The notes under the pieces: model-generated
Databases searched by the model: none
The model's input: the letters and a program-made list of their open reading frames with translations, nothing else
Told to the model about the DNA's origin: nothing
Shown here: piece after piece, positions 1 to 6,139 of the stretch
How the letters are laid out: each line of letters begins with the position of its first letter
Position numbering within the stretch: position 1 is the stretch's first letter
Virus record (IMG/VR): IMGVR_UViG_3300048586_000894
Location: 1-33,985 of that record
Length of the DNA: 33,985 nt
From: a virus
Strand: one strand, 5' to 3'
Position numbers and translations under genes: made by a program

Positions 1-1164
1 GTGGCGAGCATCCAGGAGCGCCGAACGACCTCGAACGAGGTCTCGTGGCGCGTGCAGTACCGCGTCGATGGGCGCGCGCGCAGCGACACCGTCGCCACCC
101 TCACCGAGGCGATCCGCCATAAGGCAGCCGTCGAACGGCTCGGCGGCGAAGCAGCTCGCGCGATCCTCTACGCCCGCGAGGGAGTCAGCACCGCCGACCA
201 GGTCGTCACGGTCGCCAGCTACACCACGACCTACGTCGCGGGCATCCGCGGCATCACCGAGGGCACCCGACGCGACTACGCCTCCATGGTGCGCCGGCGC
301 ATCGACGGCACACCCCTGGGCGAGACACCTGTCGAGGTCGTCACCCGCGACGCGGTCGTCGCCTGGCTCGACGCGCTGCCCGGGTCCGCGAAGACCAAGC
401 GCAACCACCACGCCCTGCTCTCCGCCGCGCTCGACCACGCCGCCACAGCCGGCCTGCGCGCCGGCAACCCCGCCAAGGGCATCGAGATCGCCCGCGAGGT
501 CACCCGCACCGGTGAGTTCCTCACCCCCGGCGAGGTCGCGATCATCGCGTCAGCGATCGACGCGCACTACCTGCCGCTGTTCGCGTTCCTCGTCGGCACC
601 GGCGCACGTTGGGGCGAGGCGACCGCGCTCCTGGTCTCCGACGTCGACCTCGAGGCCCGCGTGCCCGTCGCCCGAGTCACCAAGGCGTGGAAGCGCACCG
701 GCACCCGGGCCTGGTCGCTCGGGCCCCCGAAGTCCGCGGCCGGCCAGCGCACCATCGCCCTGCCACCCGAGGTCGCCGAGCAGCTGCGCCCACTCGTCGA
801 CGGGCAACCCTCCTCCGCGCTGCTGTTCCGCGCGCCGCGAGGTGGGCAGATCCGCCACGACCGGTTCTTCTCCCGAGTCTGGAAGCCGACCCTCGATCGG
901 CTCAACGCCACCGAGGACGACAACGGCAACCCGATCACCCCGGCCCTGACGAAGCGCCCGCGCATCCACGACCTGCGCCACACCCACGCGTCGCAGCTGA
1001 TGGCCGCCGGCGTGCCGCTCAACGTCGTCCAGAAGCGCCTCGGCCACGAGAAGATCACCACCACCGCGGACACCTACGGCCACCTCGCACCCGACTACCT
1101 CGAGGTCGCCGCGGCCGCCGCGTCCCTCGGTCTCACCCAGGCGTTCCCCGCGATTGAGGCCTAG
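1..1164 (+). CDS. int: Tyrosine site-specific integrase (phage integrase)
   Basis: This 387-residue tyrosine recombinase would integrate and excise the prophage by recombining attP with attB. Residues 1-60 look like an arm-binding AP2-like domain, 70-165 a SAM-like core-binding domain, and 175-375 the catalytic domain. The catalytic set is visible: R203 in GARWGE, H323 and R326 in HDLRH, H349 in LGHE, and the nucleophile Y359 in DTYGHL. Length and order are normal for actinophage integrases. The GTG start is the first base of the window, so an upstream start, the promoter and any att site cannot be judged. Its TAG stop shares the palindrome CCTAGG with the stop of the convergent metallopeptidase gene. 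A second, unrelated integrase lies at the right end of the window. Confidence 0.95.
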   Translation: MASIQERRTTSNEVSWRVQYRVDGRARSDTVATLTEAIRHKAAVERLGGEAARAILYAREGVSTADQVVTVASYTTTYVAGIRGITEGTRRDYASMVRRRIDGTPLGETPVEVVTRDAVVAWLDALPGSAKTKRNHHALLSAALDHAATAGLRAGNPAKGIEIAREVTRTGEFLTPGEVAIIASAIDAHYLPLFAFLVGTGARWGEATALLVSDVDLEARVPVARVTKAWKRTGTRAWSLGPPKSAAGQRTIALPPEVAEQLRPLVDGQPSSALLFRAPRGGQIRHDRFFSRVWKPTLDRLNATEDDNGNPITPALTKRPRIHDLRHTHASQLMAAGVPLNVVQKRLGHEKITTTADTYGHLAPDYLEVAAAAASLGLTQAFPAIEA

Positions 1165-1610
1165 GCCGTCAGGAGCACATCGAGCGCGCGACGTTCGCGT
1201 GCCGTCAGCGAGGCGAGCCGCACCCGCACCGTGTGCACATCGACCCACAGTTCGTCGGCGAGCTCGCGCTCGTGCCCCGTCCAGCGCAGCGCCTGAGCGA
1301 GTAGCTCGACCGGGATCAGCCGGCGCGCGGCGACGGCGTCGGTGGCGCGCTCGCGGCGCGCGTGAAGGACGGCGTCGAGCAGCGGTCGGTCGTCGTTCGA
1401 CGCGTGCTCGACCTCGTGAGCGAGGACCGCACGACGCTGCCGCTGGGTGAGGCCTCGAGCGAGGTGGATCGTGCGCGTGTCGGCGTCCCAGTAGCCGAGG
1501 CAGTCGTCGAGCTCGTCGATCCGGACGTCGACGCCAAGCGCCTCCGCATGGCGCCACGGGTGGTAGTCAGCGGCCGTCGTCCCCCGGCTCGCGCTTCCTC
1601 TTGGCCGCAA
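1161..1610 (-). CDS. ImmA/IrrE-type zinc metallopeptidase
   Basis: This 149-residue protein carries the zinc-protease motif HEVEH (H65, E66, H69) in the context VLAHEVEHA, as in ImmA/IrrE peptidases (DUF955). In ICEBs1 and related phages such proteins cleave the partner XRE repressor and trigger induction. The gene follows the XRE repressor on the minus strand and overlaps it by 44 bases, so the pair is probably translationally coupled. The start must be TTG at 1610: an in-frame TGA lies two codons upstream and no ATG or GTG follows before the conserved region. Residues 85-100 (ERATDAVAARRLIP) resemble the usual position of the third metal ligand. Cleavage of this repressor is inference. Confidence 0.85.
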   Translation of the reverse strand: MRPRGSASRGTTAADYHPWRHAEALGVDVRIDELDDCLGYWDADTRTIHLARGLTQRQRRAVLAHEVEHASNDDRPLLDAVLHARRERATDAVAARRLIPVELLAQALRWTGHERELADELWVDVHTVRVRLASLTARERRALDVLLTA

Positions 1611-2004
1611 CCTTCAACCCCCTGGTCTCCGGGGAAGGTCTATCGGTCGCCGCCGACAACGACGTGACCGTGGCCGCCTGGCTGCCCTCGAGTAGGAGTC
1701 GCACGATCTCGACCACCGCGGCGCGCTGGCGCCTGTCGAGCCGGTTGGCCTCCGGAGGCAGGACGAAGGGTCGATCCTCCCCCGCAGGCAGTCCAGCGAG
1801 TCGCCGCACGCGAGTGACGCTCAGCCCCAGGGCGACAGCGACTGCGGCCACGGTGTCCTCGCCGGCGTCGCCGTCACCAAAGATCAGGCGGGTGATGGTG
1901 CTCGGCGCGACCCCGGCCTTCGTGGCTAGGTCACGGGCGGAGTCGAGCCCGCGCGGCTGCATGACAGCCAGCCACTGCTCTGGGACCTCGCGCCGTTGGG
2001 CCAT
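1567..2004 (-). CDS. XRE-family repressor (ImmR/CI-like)
   Basis: This is a 145-residue helix-turn-helix regulator. Residues 20-70 form the HTH, with the recognition part near GVAPSTITRLIFGD. The C-terminal half is basic and low in complexity and does not resemble a LexA/CI autopeptidase domain, so the coupled metallopeptidase is the likely route of inactivation. The ATG at 2004 was chosen over upstream starts because translation from there begins just ahead of the HTH and a GGAG lies close upstream. It is transcribed away from the Cro-like gene. A possible -10 (TAATCT, 2072 to 2067 on this strand) abuts the inverted repeat at 2049-2067, suggesting autoregulation. Confidence 0.8.
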   Translation of the reverse strand: MAQRREVPEQWLAVMQPRGLDSARDLATKAGVAPSTITRLIFGDGDAGEDTVAAVAVALGLSVTRVRRLAGLPAGEDRPFVLPPEANRLDRRQRAAVVEIVRLLLEGSQAATVTSLSAATDRPSPETRGLKVAAKRKREPGDDGR

Positions 2005-2048
2005 GTCTCCAACTCTCGTGCGCCACGCCGGGACGTGTCCACGAATCT

Positions 2049-2067
2049 TGTAGACAACGTGTCTGCA
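2049..2067. promoter_or_regulatory. Operator-like inverted repeat, leftward side
   Basis: TGTAGACA and TGTCTGCA are inverted around the spacer ACG with one mismatch. The repeat sits at the candidate leftward -10 and start site of the repressor gene, where bound repressor would autoregulate. Confidence 0.5.
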
Positions 2068-2127
2068 GATTACACGGCTGTAAGTCGCTGACCAGCAGGT
2101 CAGGCGGCCTAAGCGTGTGCGCGGTGT

Positions 2128-2145
2128 GTAGACAAAACCGTCTAC
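2128..2145. promoter_or_regulatory. Operator-like inverted repeat GTAGAC-N6-GTCTAC
   Basis: Perfect six-base arms GTAGAC and GTCTAC are separated by AAAACC. It shares its half-site with the repeat at 2049-2067 and with a single half-site at 2179-2184, so one regulator could bind all three. Confidence 0.55.
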
Positions 2146-2161
2146 GTCTGCGAACTTGTTG

Positions 2162-2179
2162 CGTGTTGCGCGCAACACG
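2162..2179. promoter_or_regulatory. 18-base perfect palindrome upstream of the Cro-like gene
   Basis: CGTGTTGCG is followed directly by its reverse complement CGCAACACG. It differs in sequence from the GTAGAC sites, so it may bind a different protein (the Cro-like or excisionase-like product). It lies in the spacer of the candidate rightward promoter. Confidence 0.5.
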
Positions 2180-2200
2180 TCTACGGTTCAGGAGTCCGAG

Positions 2201-2479
2201 ATGCACAGCACCGCGAACGACACCGGGAGGTTCTGGGTGAAGCTCATCAGTGCCCGCGTCCTGGCCGACTACATGCAGCACCGCGATGAGACCGTGCGCT
2301 CCCTCGCGACCAAGGTCGGGTGCTCCGCTTCCACGATCGGCCATCTGCGATCCGGGAAGCGCAACACCTGCAAGCCGGCCGTCGCTAAGGCGATCGAGAA
2401 GCACCTCAACGCCCCTCCCGGCTCGCTCTTCGTGCCCCAGGTGTCTCGCGTTGCGAGCGACGCCGGACGGGCGGCCTGA
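2201..2479 (+). CDS. Cro-like XRE helix-turn-helix protein
   Basis: A 92-residue DNA-binding protein, divergent from the repressor. Residues 31-55 form the HTH (TVRSLATKVGCSASTIGHLR); the remaining tail is short. As the first rightward gene next to a repressor it is probably the Cro counterpart, helping to commit to the lytic or excision pathway. The ATG at 2201 was chosen because AGGAG precedes it at 2190-2194; a longer in-frame ORF begins at 2156 inside the operator palindrome and is unlikely. The next gene starts immediately after its stop (TGA then ATG). Function is inferred from family and position. Confidence 0.75.
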   Translation: MHSTANDTGRFWVKLISARVLADYMQHRDETVRSLATKVGCSASTIGHLRSGKRNTCKPAVAKAIEKHLNAPPGSLFVPQVSRVASDAGRAA

Positions 2480-2695
2480 ATGGGCGTGACGGTCTACACG
2501 CCGGCAGAGGTTGGCGCGCTCCTGCGCCGCCCCGGCGACTGGGTCGTCGACCAGGCCCTCGCCGGCGTCATCCCCGGCCGCAAGGTCGGCCGCTTCTGGC
2601 GCTTCACCGAGGACGACATCCGCGCCTACCTCGACTCGGTCGCGACCACGACGCCGAAGCCCCGCCAGATCACCCGCCGACGCCGGGTCGCCTGA
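2480..2695 (+). CDS. Excisionase-like MerR/HTH_17 DNA-binding protein
   Basis: This 71-residue protein has the winged-helix excisionase pattern: YTPAEVGALLRRPGDWVVDQ, then a turn and IPGRKVGRFWRFTEDDIRAYL. HTH_17 proteins of this size are typically Xis-like directionality factors or small phage regulators. The ATG abuts the stop of the Cro-like gene, and a long hairpin follows the stop, so the two probably form a short transcript. Pairing with the tyrosine integrase at 1-1164 is likely from context; a purely regulatory role cannot be excluded. Confidence 0.75.
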   Translation: MGVTVYTPAEVGALLRRPGDWVVDQALAGVIPGRKVGRFWRFTEDDIRAYLDSVATTTPKPRQITRRRRVA

Positions 2696-2698
2696 ACC

Positions 2699-2738
2699 CC
2701 GGCCCGGGCGATGCATCCCCCGTCATCGCTCGGGCCGG
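2699..2738 (+). terminator. 15-bp hairpin after the excisionase-like gene
   Basis: Positions 2699-2713 pair with 2724-2738 through 15 pairs, one of them a G-U, around a 10-base loop. There is no T-run, common for GC-rich actinobacterial terminators. It begins three bases after the excisionase-like stop and separates the immunity transcript from the early operon. Confidence 0.6.
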
Positions 2739-2760
2739 CCTCTGCCCCCAGAACGCCCGA

Positions 2761-2797
2761 GAGCCGGGCCCCCGCCTCCACAGCAGACACCCGGCTC
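2761..2797 (+). other. Second hairpin in the early-operon leader
   Basis: GAGCCGGG (2761-2768) pairs perfectly with CCCGGCTC (2790-2797) around a 21-base loop, between the terminator-like hairpin and the ribosome site of the next gene. It could be a second terminator stem, a processing site or an antitermination element; the sequence does not decide. Confidence 0.4.
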
Positions 2798-2819
2798 ACG
2801 AACTGATCGGAGTCTACCG

Positions 2820-3074
2820 ATGCACCGTCTGACCTGGGTCGAACTTACGGCGCTGGGGATCCTCGCGTTCGCGGCCATCAACATCGCCGCGCGCTACGGC
2901 GCCATGGCCGGTCTCCTCGGGCTCCTCGTCCTGTTCCTCGCGCTGCGGTGCTTCATCGCCGACCACCGCACCGACGAGCAGCTCGACCGCCTCGAGGTCG
3001 AGCGGGACGCGGCCCGCGCCGACGCGGCGGCCGTGCGCATCCGCAAGCAGATCCGCGCGGGCCGGTGGACCTGA
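2820..3074 (+). CDS. Small two-helix membrane protein, first gene of the early operon
   Basis: An 84-residue protein of unknown function. Residues 8-24 and 28-46 are hydrophobic and could be two membrane helices. Residues 50-80 are charged and heptad-like (DEQLDRLEVERDAARADAA), a likely cytoplasmic coiled coil. The ATG at 2820 has GGAG eight bases upstream and falls after the intergenic hairpins; earlier in-frame starts would run through the terminator-like stem. Its TGA overlaps the next ATG by one base, opening the chain of coupled genes that continues to 9428. Confidence 0.7.
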   Translation: MHRLTWVELTALGILAFAAINIAARYGAMAGLLGLLVLFLALRCFIADHRTDEQLDRLEVERDAARADAAAVRIRKQIRAGRWT

Positions 3075-3352
3075 TGAGCCTCACCGCCACGCACCGCGTC
3101 CTCGCCCAGGTCGTGCACGCCCTCGGCAACGCCGGGGTGTCCGACGCCGCCACGGTCACGTTCGTCGACGACCTCATCGCCGTGAGCCCCCGGCCCGACG
3201 CGACCGCGGACGACGGCTGGACGATGCAGGCCGCCATCGTCGAGCTGCTCCCCAGCTACTCGATCGGAGACAGCGGCTCGGTGGCGTTCGGGTCGATCGA
3301 CGGCACGCACGTCCTGGTGTCGGCGACGGCGCCGGTGTGGGTGCTGTCATGA
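3074..3352 (+). CDS. Hypothetical early protein, 92 residues
   Basis: I do not recognise this family. The protein is soluble and mixed alpha/beta in appearance (VLAQVVHALGNAGVSDAAT near the start, then VAFGSIDGTHVLVSATAPVW near the end), without cysteines or a membrane segment. The start is fixed by the one-base TGATG overlap with the upstream membrane protein gene, and its own stop overlaps the next ATG. Coupling places it in the early operon, but no role can be assigned. Confidence 0.65.
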   Translation: MSLTATHRVLAQVVHALGNAGVSDAATVTFVDDLIAVSPRPDATADDGWTMQAAIVELLPSYSIGDSGSVAFGSIDGTHVLVSATAPVWVLS

Positions 3353-3552
3353 ACCGCGACCCCAGCGCCGACGCGCTGATCGCGATCGTGGTGATGGTGC
3401 TCCTCGGGGCGCTCGCGATCGTGCTGGCCAAGCCGCCCGCCGGCTCGAAGCCCGAGAAGCCTGCCGAGCCCGTCGCCGACGTCGACGCGATCGCCGACGG
3501 CCTCACCATCGAGAGCGACGACCCGCGCCTGCCCTACGGCGGTGGCTTCTGA
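3349..3552 (+). CDS. Small single-pass membrane protein, 67 residues
   Basis: Residues 9-27 (ADALIAIVVMVLLGALAIV) form one hydrophobic helix, followed by a Pro/Lys-rich linker and an acidic tail, so it is probably anchored in the inner membrane with a soluble C-terminus. A GTG start four codons earlier is possible, but the ATG at 3349 gives the ATGA overlap typical of this operon. Function unknown. Confidence 0.65.
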   Translation: MNRDPSADALIAIVVMVLLGALAIVLAKPPAGSKPEKPAEPVADVDAIADGLTIESDDPRLPYGGGF

Positions 3553-3668
3553 TGCCGCGCCTCGCCGCGATCTCGTTCGCCAAGAGCCTCGCCTGGGGCC
3601 TGCTCGTCGTCGGTGCCTACCTCGCCGGGGCCGTTCTGGCCGAGAAGGCCCGGCGGTGGTGGCTGTGA
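3552..3668 (+). CDS. 38-residue membrane microprotein
   Basis: This reading frame is short but fits its surroundings exactly: its ATG overlaps the preceding TGA by one base, and its TGA overlaps the following GTG. The product has one strongly hydrophobic stretch (residues 13-30, LAWGLLVVGAYLAGAVLA) between basic ends and finishes in KARRWWL. It reads as a single-helix membrane microprotein; no function can be given. Confidence 0.55.
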   Translation: MPRLAAISFAKSLAWGLLVVGAYLAGAVLAEKARRWWL

Positions 3669-3889
3669 GTCTCCCGCTGCACTACTACGCCCCCGCGGTG
3701 CTCCCGTGCGATCACCTTCCCGAGCTCCACGAGCTGCGGCAGCGCGTCACCGCCCTCACCGCGGAGAACCGGTCGCTGCTCGAGCGCCTCCACGCCCAGG
3801 AGGAGCGCCTCGCGCTCTACCGCGACATCGACGAGGCCGCCGACCGCGCTCGCGCCCTCACCCCCGCCACTGAGGAGTCCCCGTCATGA
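3665..3889 (+). CDS. Coiled-coil hypothetical protein, 74 residues
   Basis: From about residue 18 onward the protein has an almost continuous leucine heptad pattern (LPELHELRQRVTALTAENR, then LLERLHAQEERLALYRDI), predicting a coiled coil and self-association. The GTG start at 3665 shares the GTGA overlap with the previous stop. The stop overlaps the ATG of the Lsr2-domain gene downstream, so the two could be made in proportion; whether they interact is unknown. Confidence 0.65.
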   Translation: MSLPLHYYAPAVLPCDHLPELHELRQRVTALTAENRSLLERLHAQEERLALYRDIDEAADRARALTPATEESPS

Positions 3890-4638
3890 GCAAGGCACCC
3901 GGATCCACCGTCCTGCGGCAGATCGAGAACGGCCTCACCCTGCAGGTGATCGAGGTCGAGACCGACTGGGCGCGCGACGACATCGTCGCCCTGGCCGCGG
4001 AGGAGGGCTACCACCCCACCGCCGACGGCACCTTCGCCTACGCCACCACCGGCCCGCACTTGGCGATCGCGCCGGCGGCCACCGAGACCGACGACGGGGC
4101 GGGTCAGGCACCCGTGTCTGCGGATGGTGGTGATGACTCGACGTCGGTTCCGGCCTCCCCGACGACTGTCGAGCTCGCCGCGGCCGCCGCCCCGTCGTCG
4201 ACCGACCCGAACCCCGCTCCCGTGCAGCCGACCGTCGCGCACGGCGACCCGCGCACGCTGATCACCGTCGGGCTGCACCACGACGACGAGGCCGCGCAGG
4301 AAGCCGCACGCGAGGCACAGGCGTGGCTCGACATCCTCGCCGGCGCGATCGTCGCCGCCGAGGACCGAGCCGCGGCGGCCGCCGAGATCCCCGAAATCGA
4401 GCGGATCCTCGCTAACGCCCGCTCGCTGGTCGACGAGTACGAGCAGCAGCTCCACAGCGCGCAGGTCCGCGCCGGCCTCATCGACGCCGACCCGGAGCCC
4501 GACGACGACGTCGTCGTCGAGTGGGACGCGAGGACCGTGCGCGCGTGGGCGGCCGAGCACGGCGTCGACTGCCCCACCCGCGGCAAGGTCCCGCAGCGCG
4601 TCATCGACGCGTACCTCGCGGCGGGCGAGGCGGCATGA
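3886..4638 (+). CDS. Lsr2-type DNA-binding domain protein
   Basis: A 250-residue protein whose last 40 residues match the C-terminal DNA-binding domain of actinobacterial Lsr2: VRAWAAEHGVDCPTRGK followed by VPQRVIDAYLAAGEAA, where Lsr2 has IRxWAxxxGxxVxxRGRxP and VxxAY. The minor-groove loop reads RGK rather than RGR. Residues 1-60 form a separate unknown domain, 65-125 an Ala/Pro/Thr-rich linker, and 130-205 are helical and acidic. Lsr2 silences AT-rich foreign DNA by minor-groove binding and bridging; the N-terminal Lsr2 dimerisation domain is absent here. It may bind host or phage DNA, or interfere with host Lsr2. Role is inference; the domain match is good. Confidence 0.75.
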   Translation: MSKAPGSTVLRQIENGLTLQVIEVETDWARDDIVALAAEEGYHPTADGTFAYATTGPHLAIAPAATETDDGAGQAPVSADGGDDSTSVPASPTTVELAAAAAPSSTDPNPAPVQPTVAHGDPRTLITVGLHHDDEAAQEAAREAQAWLDILAGAIVAAEDRAAAAAEIPEIERILANARSLVDEYEQQLHSAQVRAGLIDADPEPDDDVVVEWDARTVRAWAAEHGVDCPTRGKVPQRVIDAYLAAGEAA

Positions 4639-5084
4639 GCGACGAGCTGTACCTGTTCGCCCACGGCACCGCGATCGCGCAGGGCTCCAAGCGGCACGTC
4701 GGCGGCGGCCGCATGGTCGAGTCCGCGAAGGGACTCAAGGACTGGCGGAACCTGATCACCCAGCTCGCCGCCCAGGAACGCGCCGCGCTCGACGGGCTGC
4801 GGTTCCACCACGACGTGCACGTGGTCCTCGCGTTCTACGTCGCCCGCCCCAAGGCGCACCACGTCGCCGGCGACCCCAGCCGCCCCCTCAAGGCCTCCGC
4901 CCCAGGACGGCCGATCACGAAGCCCGACCTCGACAAGACCAGCCGCGCCGTCCTCGACGCCCTCACCGCCGCGAACGTGTGGGACGACGACGCCCAGGTC
5001 GTAGACCTCCGCGCCTCGAAGCACTACGCCTACCCCGGCCAGGACCCCGGCGTCCGCATCAGCGTCCGTGAGGTGACCCTGTGA
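4635..5084 (+). CDS. RusA-family Holliday junction resolvase
   Basis: A 149-residue endonuclease of the RusA family, which cleaves four-way DNA junctions as a dimer and resolves branched replication and recombination intermediates. The family signature is clear: KPDLDKTSRAVLDALTAA (D98, D100) followed by VWDDDAQVVDLRASK (D117-D119), the acidic metal-binding residues. Length is usual for phage RusA. ATGA overlaps couple it on both sides. It probably clears branches before terminase packages the concatemer. Confidence 0.9.
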   Translation: MSDELYLFAHGTAIAQGSKRHVGGGRMVESAKGLKDWRNLITQLAAQERAALDGLRFHHDVHVVLAFYVARPKAHHVAGDPSRPLKASAPGRPITKPDLDKTSRAVLDALTAANVWDDDAQVVDLRASKHYAYPGQDPGVRISVREVTL

Positions 5085-5422
5085 CCGGGCAGCAGCTCAC
5101 CATCGAAGAGGCGATCGCGAACCGCGACGGCATCCTGCACCTCATCGCCGGCGACCCCATGAAGTCCGCCTCGGTCCGCGCGGTCGCCGAGACCATCGCC
5201 CGCGTCGCTACCGCCGGGGACCGGGTCTCCGCGAACAGCATCCGCCCGCACCTGCCGACGTGGGTGAACACCGCCGCCATCGGCCCCGCGTTCGGGCACC
5301 TGCAGCGCGCCGGCGCCCTGCACCGCCTCGGCGAGGTCATCTCCACCGACGAGGGCACCCACGGCAAGCGCGTCGCCCTGTACCTCGTCACCGACGACGC
5401 GCTTGAGGCGATCGCGTCATGA
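5081..5422 (+). CDS. Hypothetical protein, probable winged-helix fold
   Basis: A 113-residue protein of unrecognised family. The middle (SVRAVAETIARVA, then NSIRPHLPTWVNTAAIGPAF, then LQRAGALHRLGEVISTDE) reads like helix-helix-helix-wing, suggesting a winged helix that binds DNA or another protein. The GTG start is fixed by the GTGA overlap with the RusA gene. A replication or regulatory accessory role is plausible but unproven. Confidence 0.6.
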   Translation: MTGQQLTIEEAIANRDGILHLIAGDPMKSASVRAVAETIARVATAGDRVSANSIRPHLPTWVNTAAIGPAFGHLQRAGALHRLGEVISTDEGTHGKRVALYLVTDDALEAIAS

Positions 5423-5571
5423 GCAGCACCGCGTCGTTCCAGGACCGCGCCCTGGCCCGCGTGCATCGCGGGCCCTGCGGTGGCTGGCACTACGACGACT
5501 CCCGCGACCGGCGCCGCTTCTGCTCCGCGTGCGTAGCCCTCGGCGTGCCCCGCGAGGTGGGGCCGTCATGA
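5419..5571 (+). CDS. 50-residue candidate zinc-binding protein
   Basis: This short frame fits exactly between two ATGA overlaps. The product has C20 and H24 (GPCGGWHYD) and then C35 and C38 (RFCSAC), a C-x3-H / C-x2-C layout that could bind one zinc. It is basic in the centre. Function unknown, but it is one of several small Cys/His-rich proteins in this operon. Confidence 0.55.
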   Translation: MSSTASFQDRALARVHRGPCGGWHYDDSRDRRRFCSACVALGVPREVGPS

Positions 5572-5765
5572 GCCCGCCGCTGGGCGCCGCCGAGCGCAAC
5601 CTCTCACCGGCCCCGCCCGCGAAGCGGAACGCCTGGTACTGCCCGCACGGCTGCAAGCCCCGCAACAGCCCCATGGGGCACGGCCAGAACGCCGACGCGG
5701 CCCGCGCCGCCGGCATCCGCCACTTCCTCGACGTCCACGACCAGCCCGCACCGGAGACGACATGA
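5568..5765 (+). CDS. 65-residue candidate zinc-finger protein
   Basis: The product has C25 and C29 (WYCPHGCK) followed by H38, H52 and H57, a spacing compatible with a CCHH-type site, and a Pro-rich N-terminus. The start is set by ATGA overlap with the preceding gene, and the stop overlaps the next ATG. No family recognised. Small phage zinc-finger proteins often bind nucleic acids or host proteins; that remains inference here. Confidence 0.55.
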   Translation: MSPPLGAAERNLSPAPPAKRNAWYCPHGCKPRNSPMGHGQNADAARAAGIRHFLDVHDQPAPETT

Positions 5766-6139
5766 CCACCGACCTCGACGACGCCCTGTTCTACGACCTG
5801 CTCGCCTCCATCGCCCACGCGGGCGACAAGTTCGGGCCGCAATACGAGATCCCCGACGTCGACCAGGTCCTCATGACCAGGCCCGGCGGCTGCACGGCGC
5901 AGCGGATGGCGGAGGAGTACGGGATCCCCACCGCCGGGCGGGCCCGCTCGAGCACCGAACTCATGGCCCGCCGTGGTGGGCTCACATGGGGGCACATCCT
6001 CATCGAGGAGGTCGCCGAAGCGATCGAGGCCGCCACCGTGGAACCGCCGAACCGGCTGCGCGCCGAGCTGCTCCAGGTCGCCGCGGTCGCGCTGCGCTGG
6101 GCCGACGCGATCGACCACCGCCCGGCGGTGACGGCATGA
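5762..6139 (+). CDS. MazG-like nucleotide pyrophosphohydrolase family protein
   Basis: This 125-residue all-helical protein has the MazG-like acidic pattern: HILIEEVAEAIEAAT (E82, E83, E86) followed by RAELLQVAAVALRWADAI (E102, D115), the usual magnesium-binding helices. MazG-type enzymes hydrolyse NTPs or dNTPs to monophosphates and pyrophosphate. In phages they may clean nucleotide pools or lower host alarmone levels. The N-terminal 60 residues are less typical. ATGA overlaps couple it on both sides, directly before the ParB-like gene. Family assignment is fair; substrate unknown. Confidence 0.7.
   Translation: MTTDLDDALFYDLLASIAHAGDKFGPQYEIPDVDQVLMTRPGGCTAQRMAEEYGIPTAGRARSSTELMARRGGLTWGHILIEEVAEAIEAATVEPPNRLRAELLQVAAVALRWADAIDHRPAVTA

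Larger units (their letters stand above)
2005..2200. promoter_or_regulatory. Divergent immunity control region
   Basis: This is the intergenic space between the divergent repressor and Cro-like genes. It holds several copies of the half-site GTAGAC/GTCTAC (2050, 2128, 2140, 2179) and a separate 18-base perfect palindrome. A candidate rightward promoter is TTGCGT (2159-2164), 17 bases, TACGGT (2182-2187), with the palindrome inside its spacer. A candidate leftward -10 is TAATCT at 2072-2067. The repeats are directly visible; the promoter assignments are tentative. Confidence 0.7.

Noticed and set aside
2511-2819. Upstream extension of the first early membrane gene
   Set aside because: It would translate through the 15-bp terminator-like stem in another frame of the excisionase-like gene; the ATG at 2820 has its own ribosome site.
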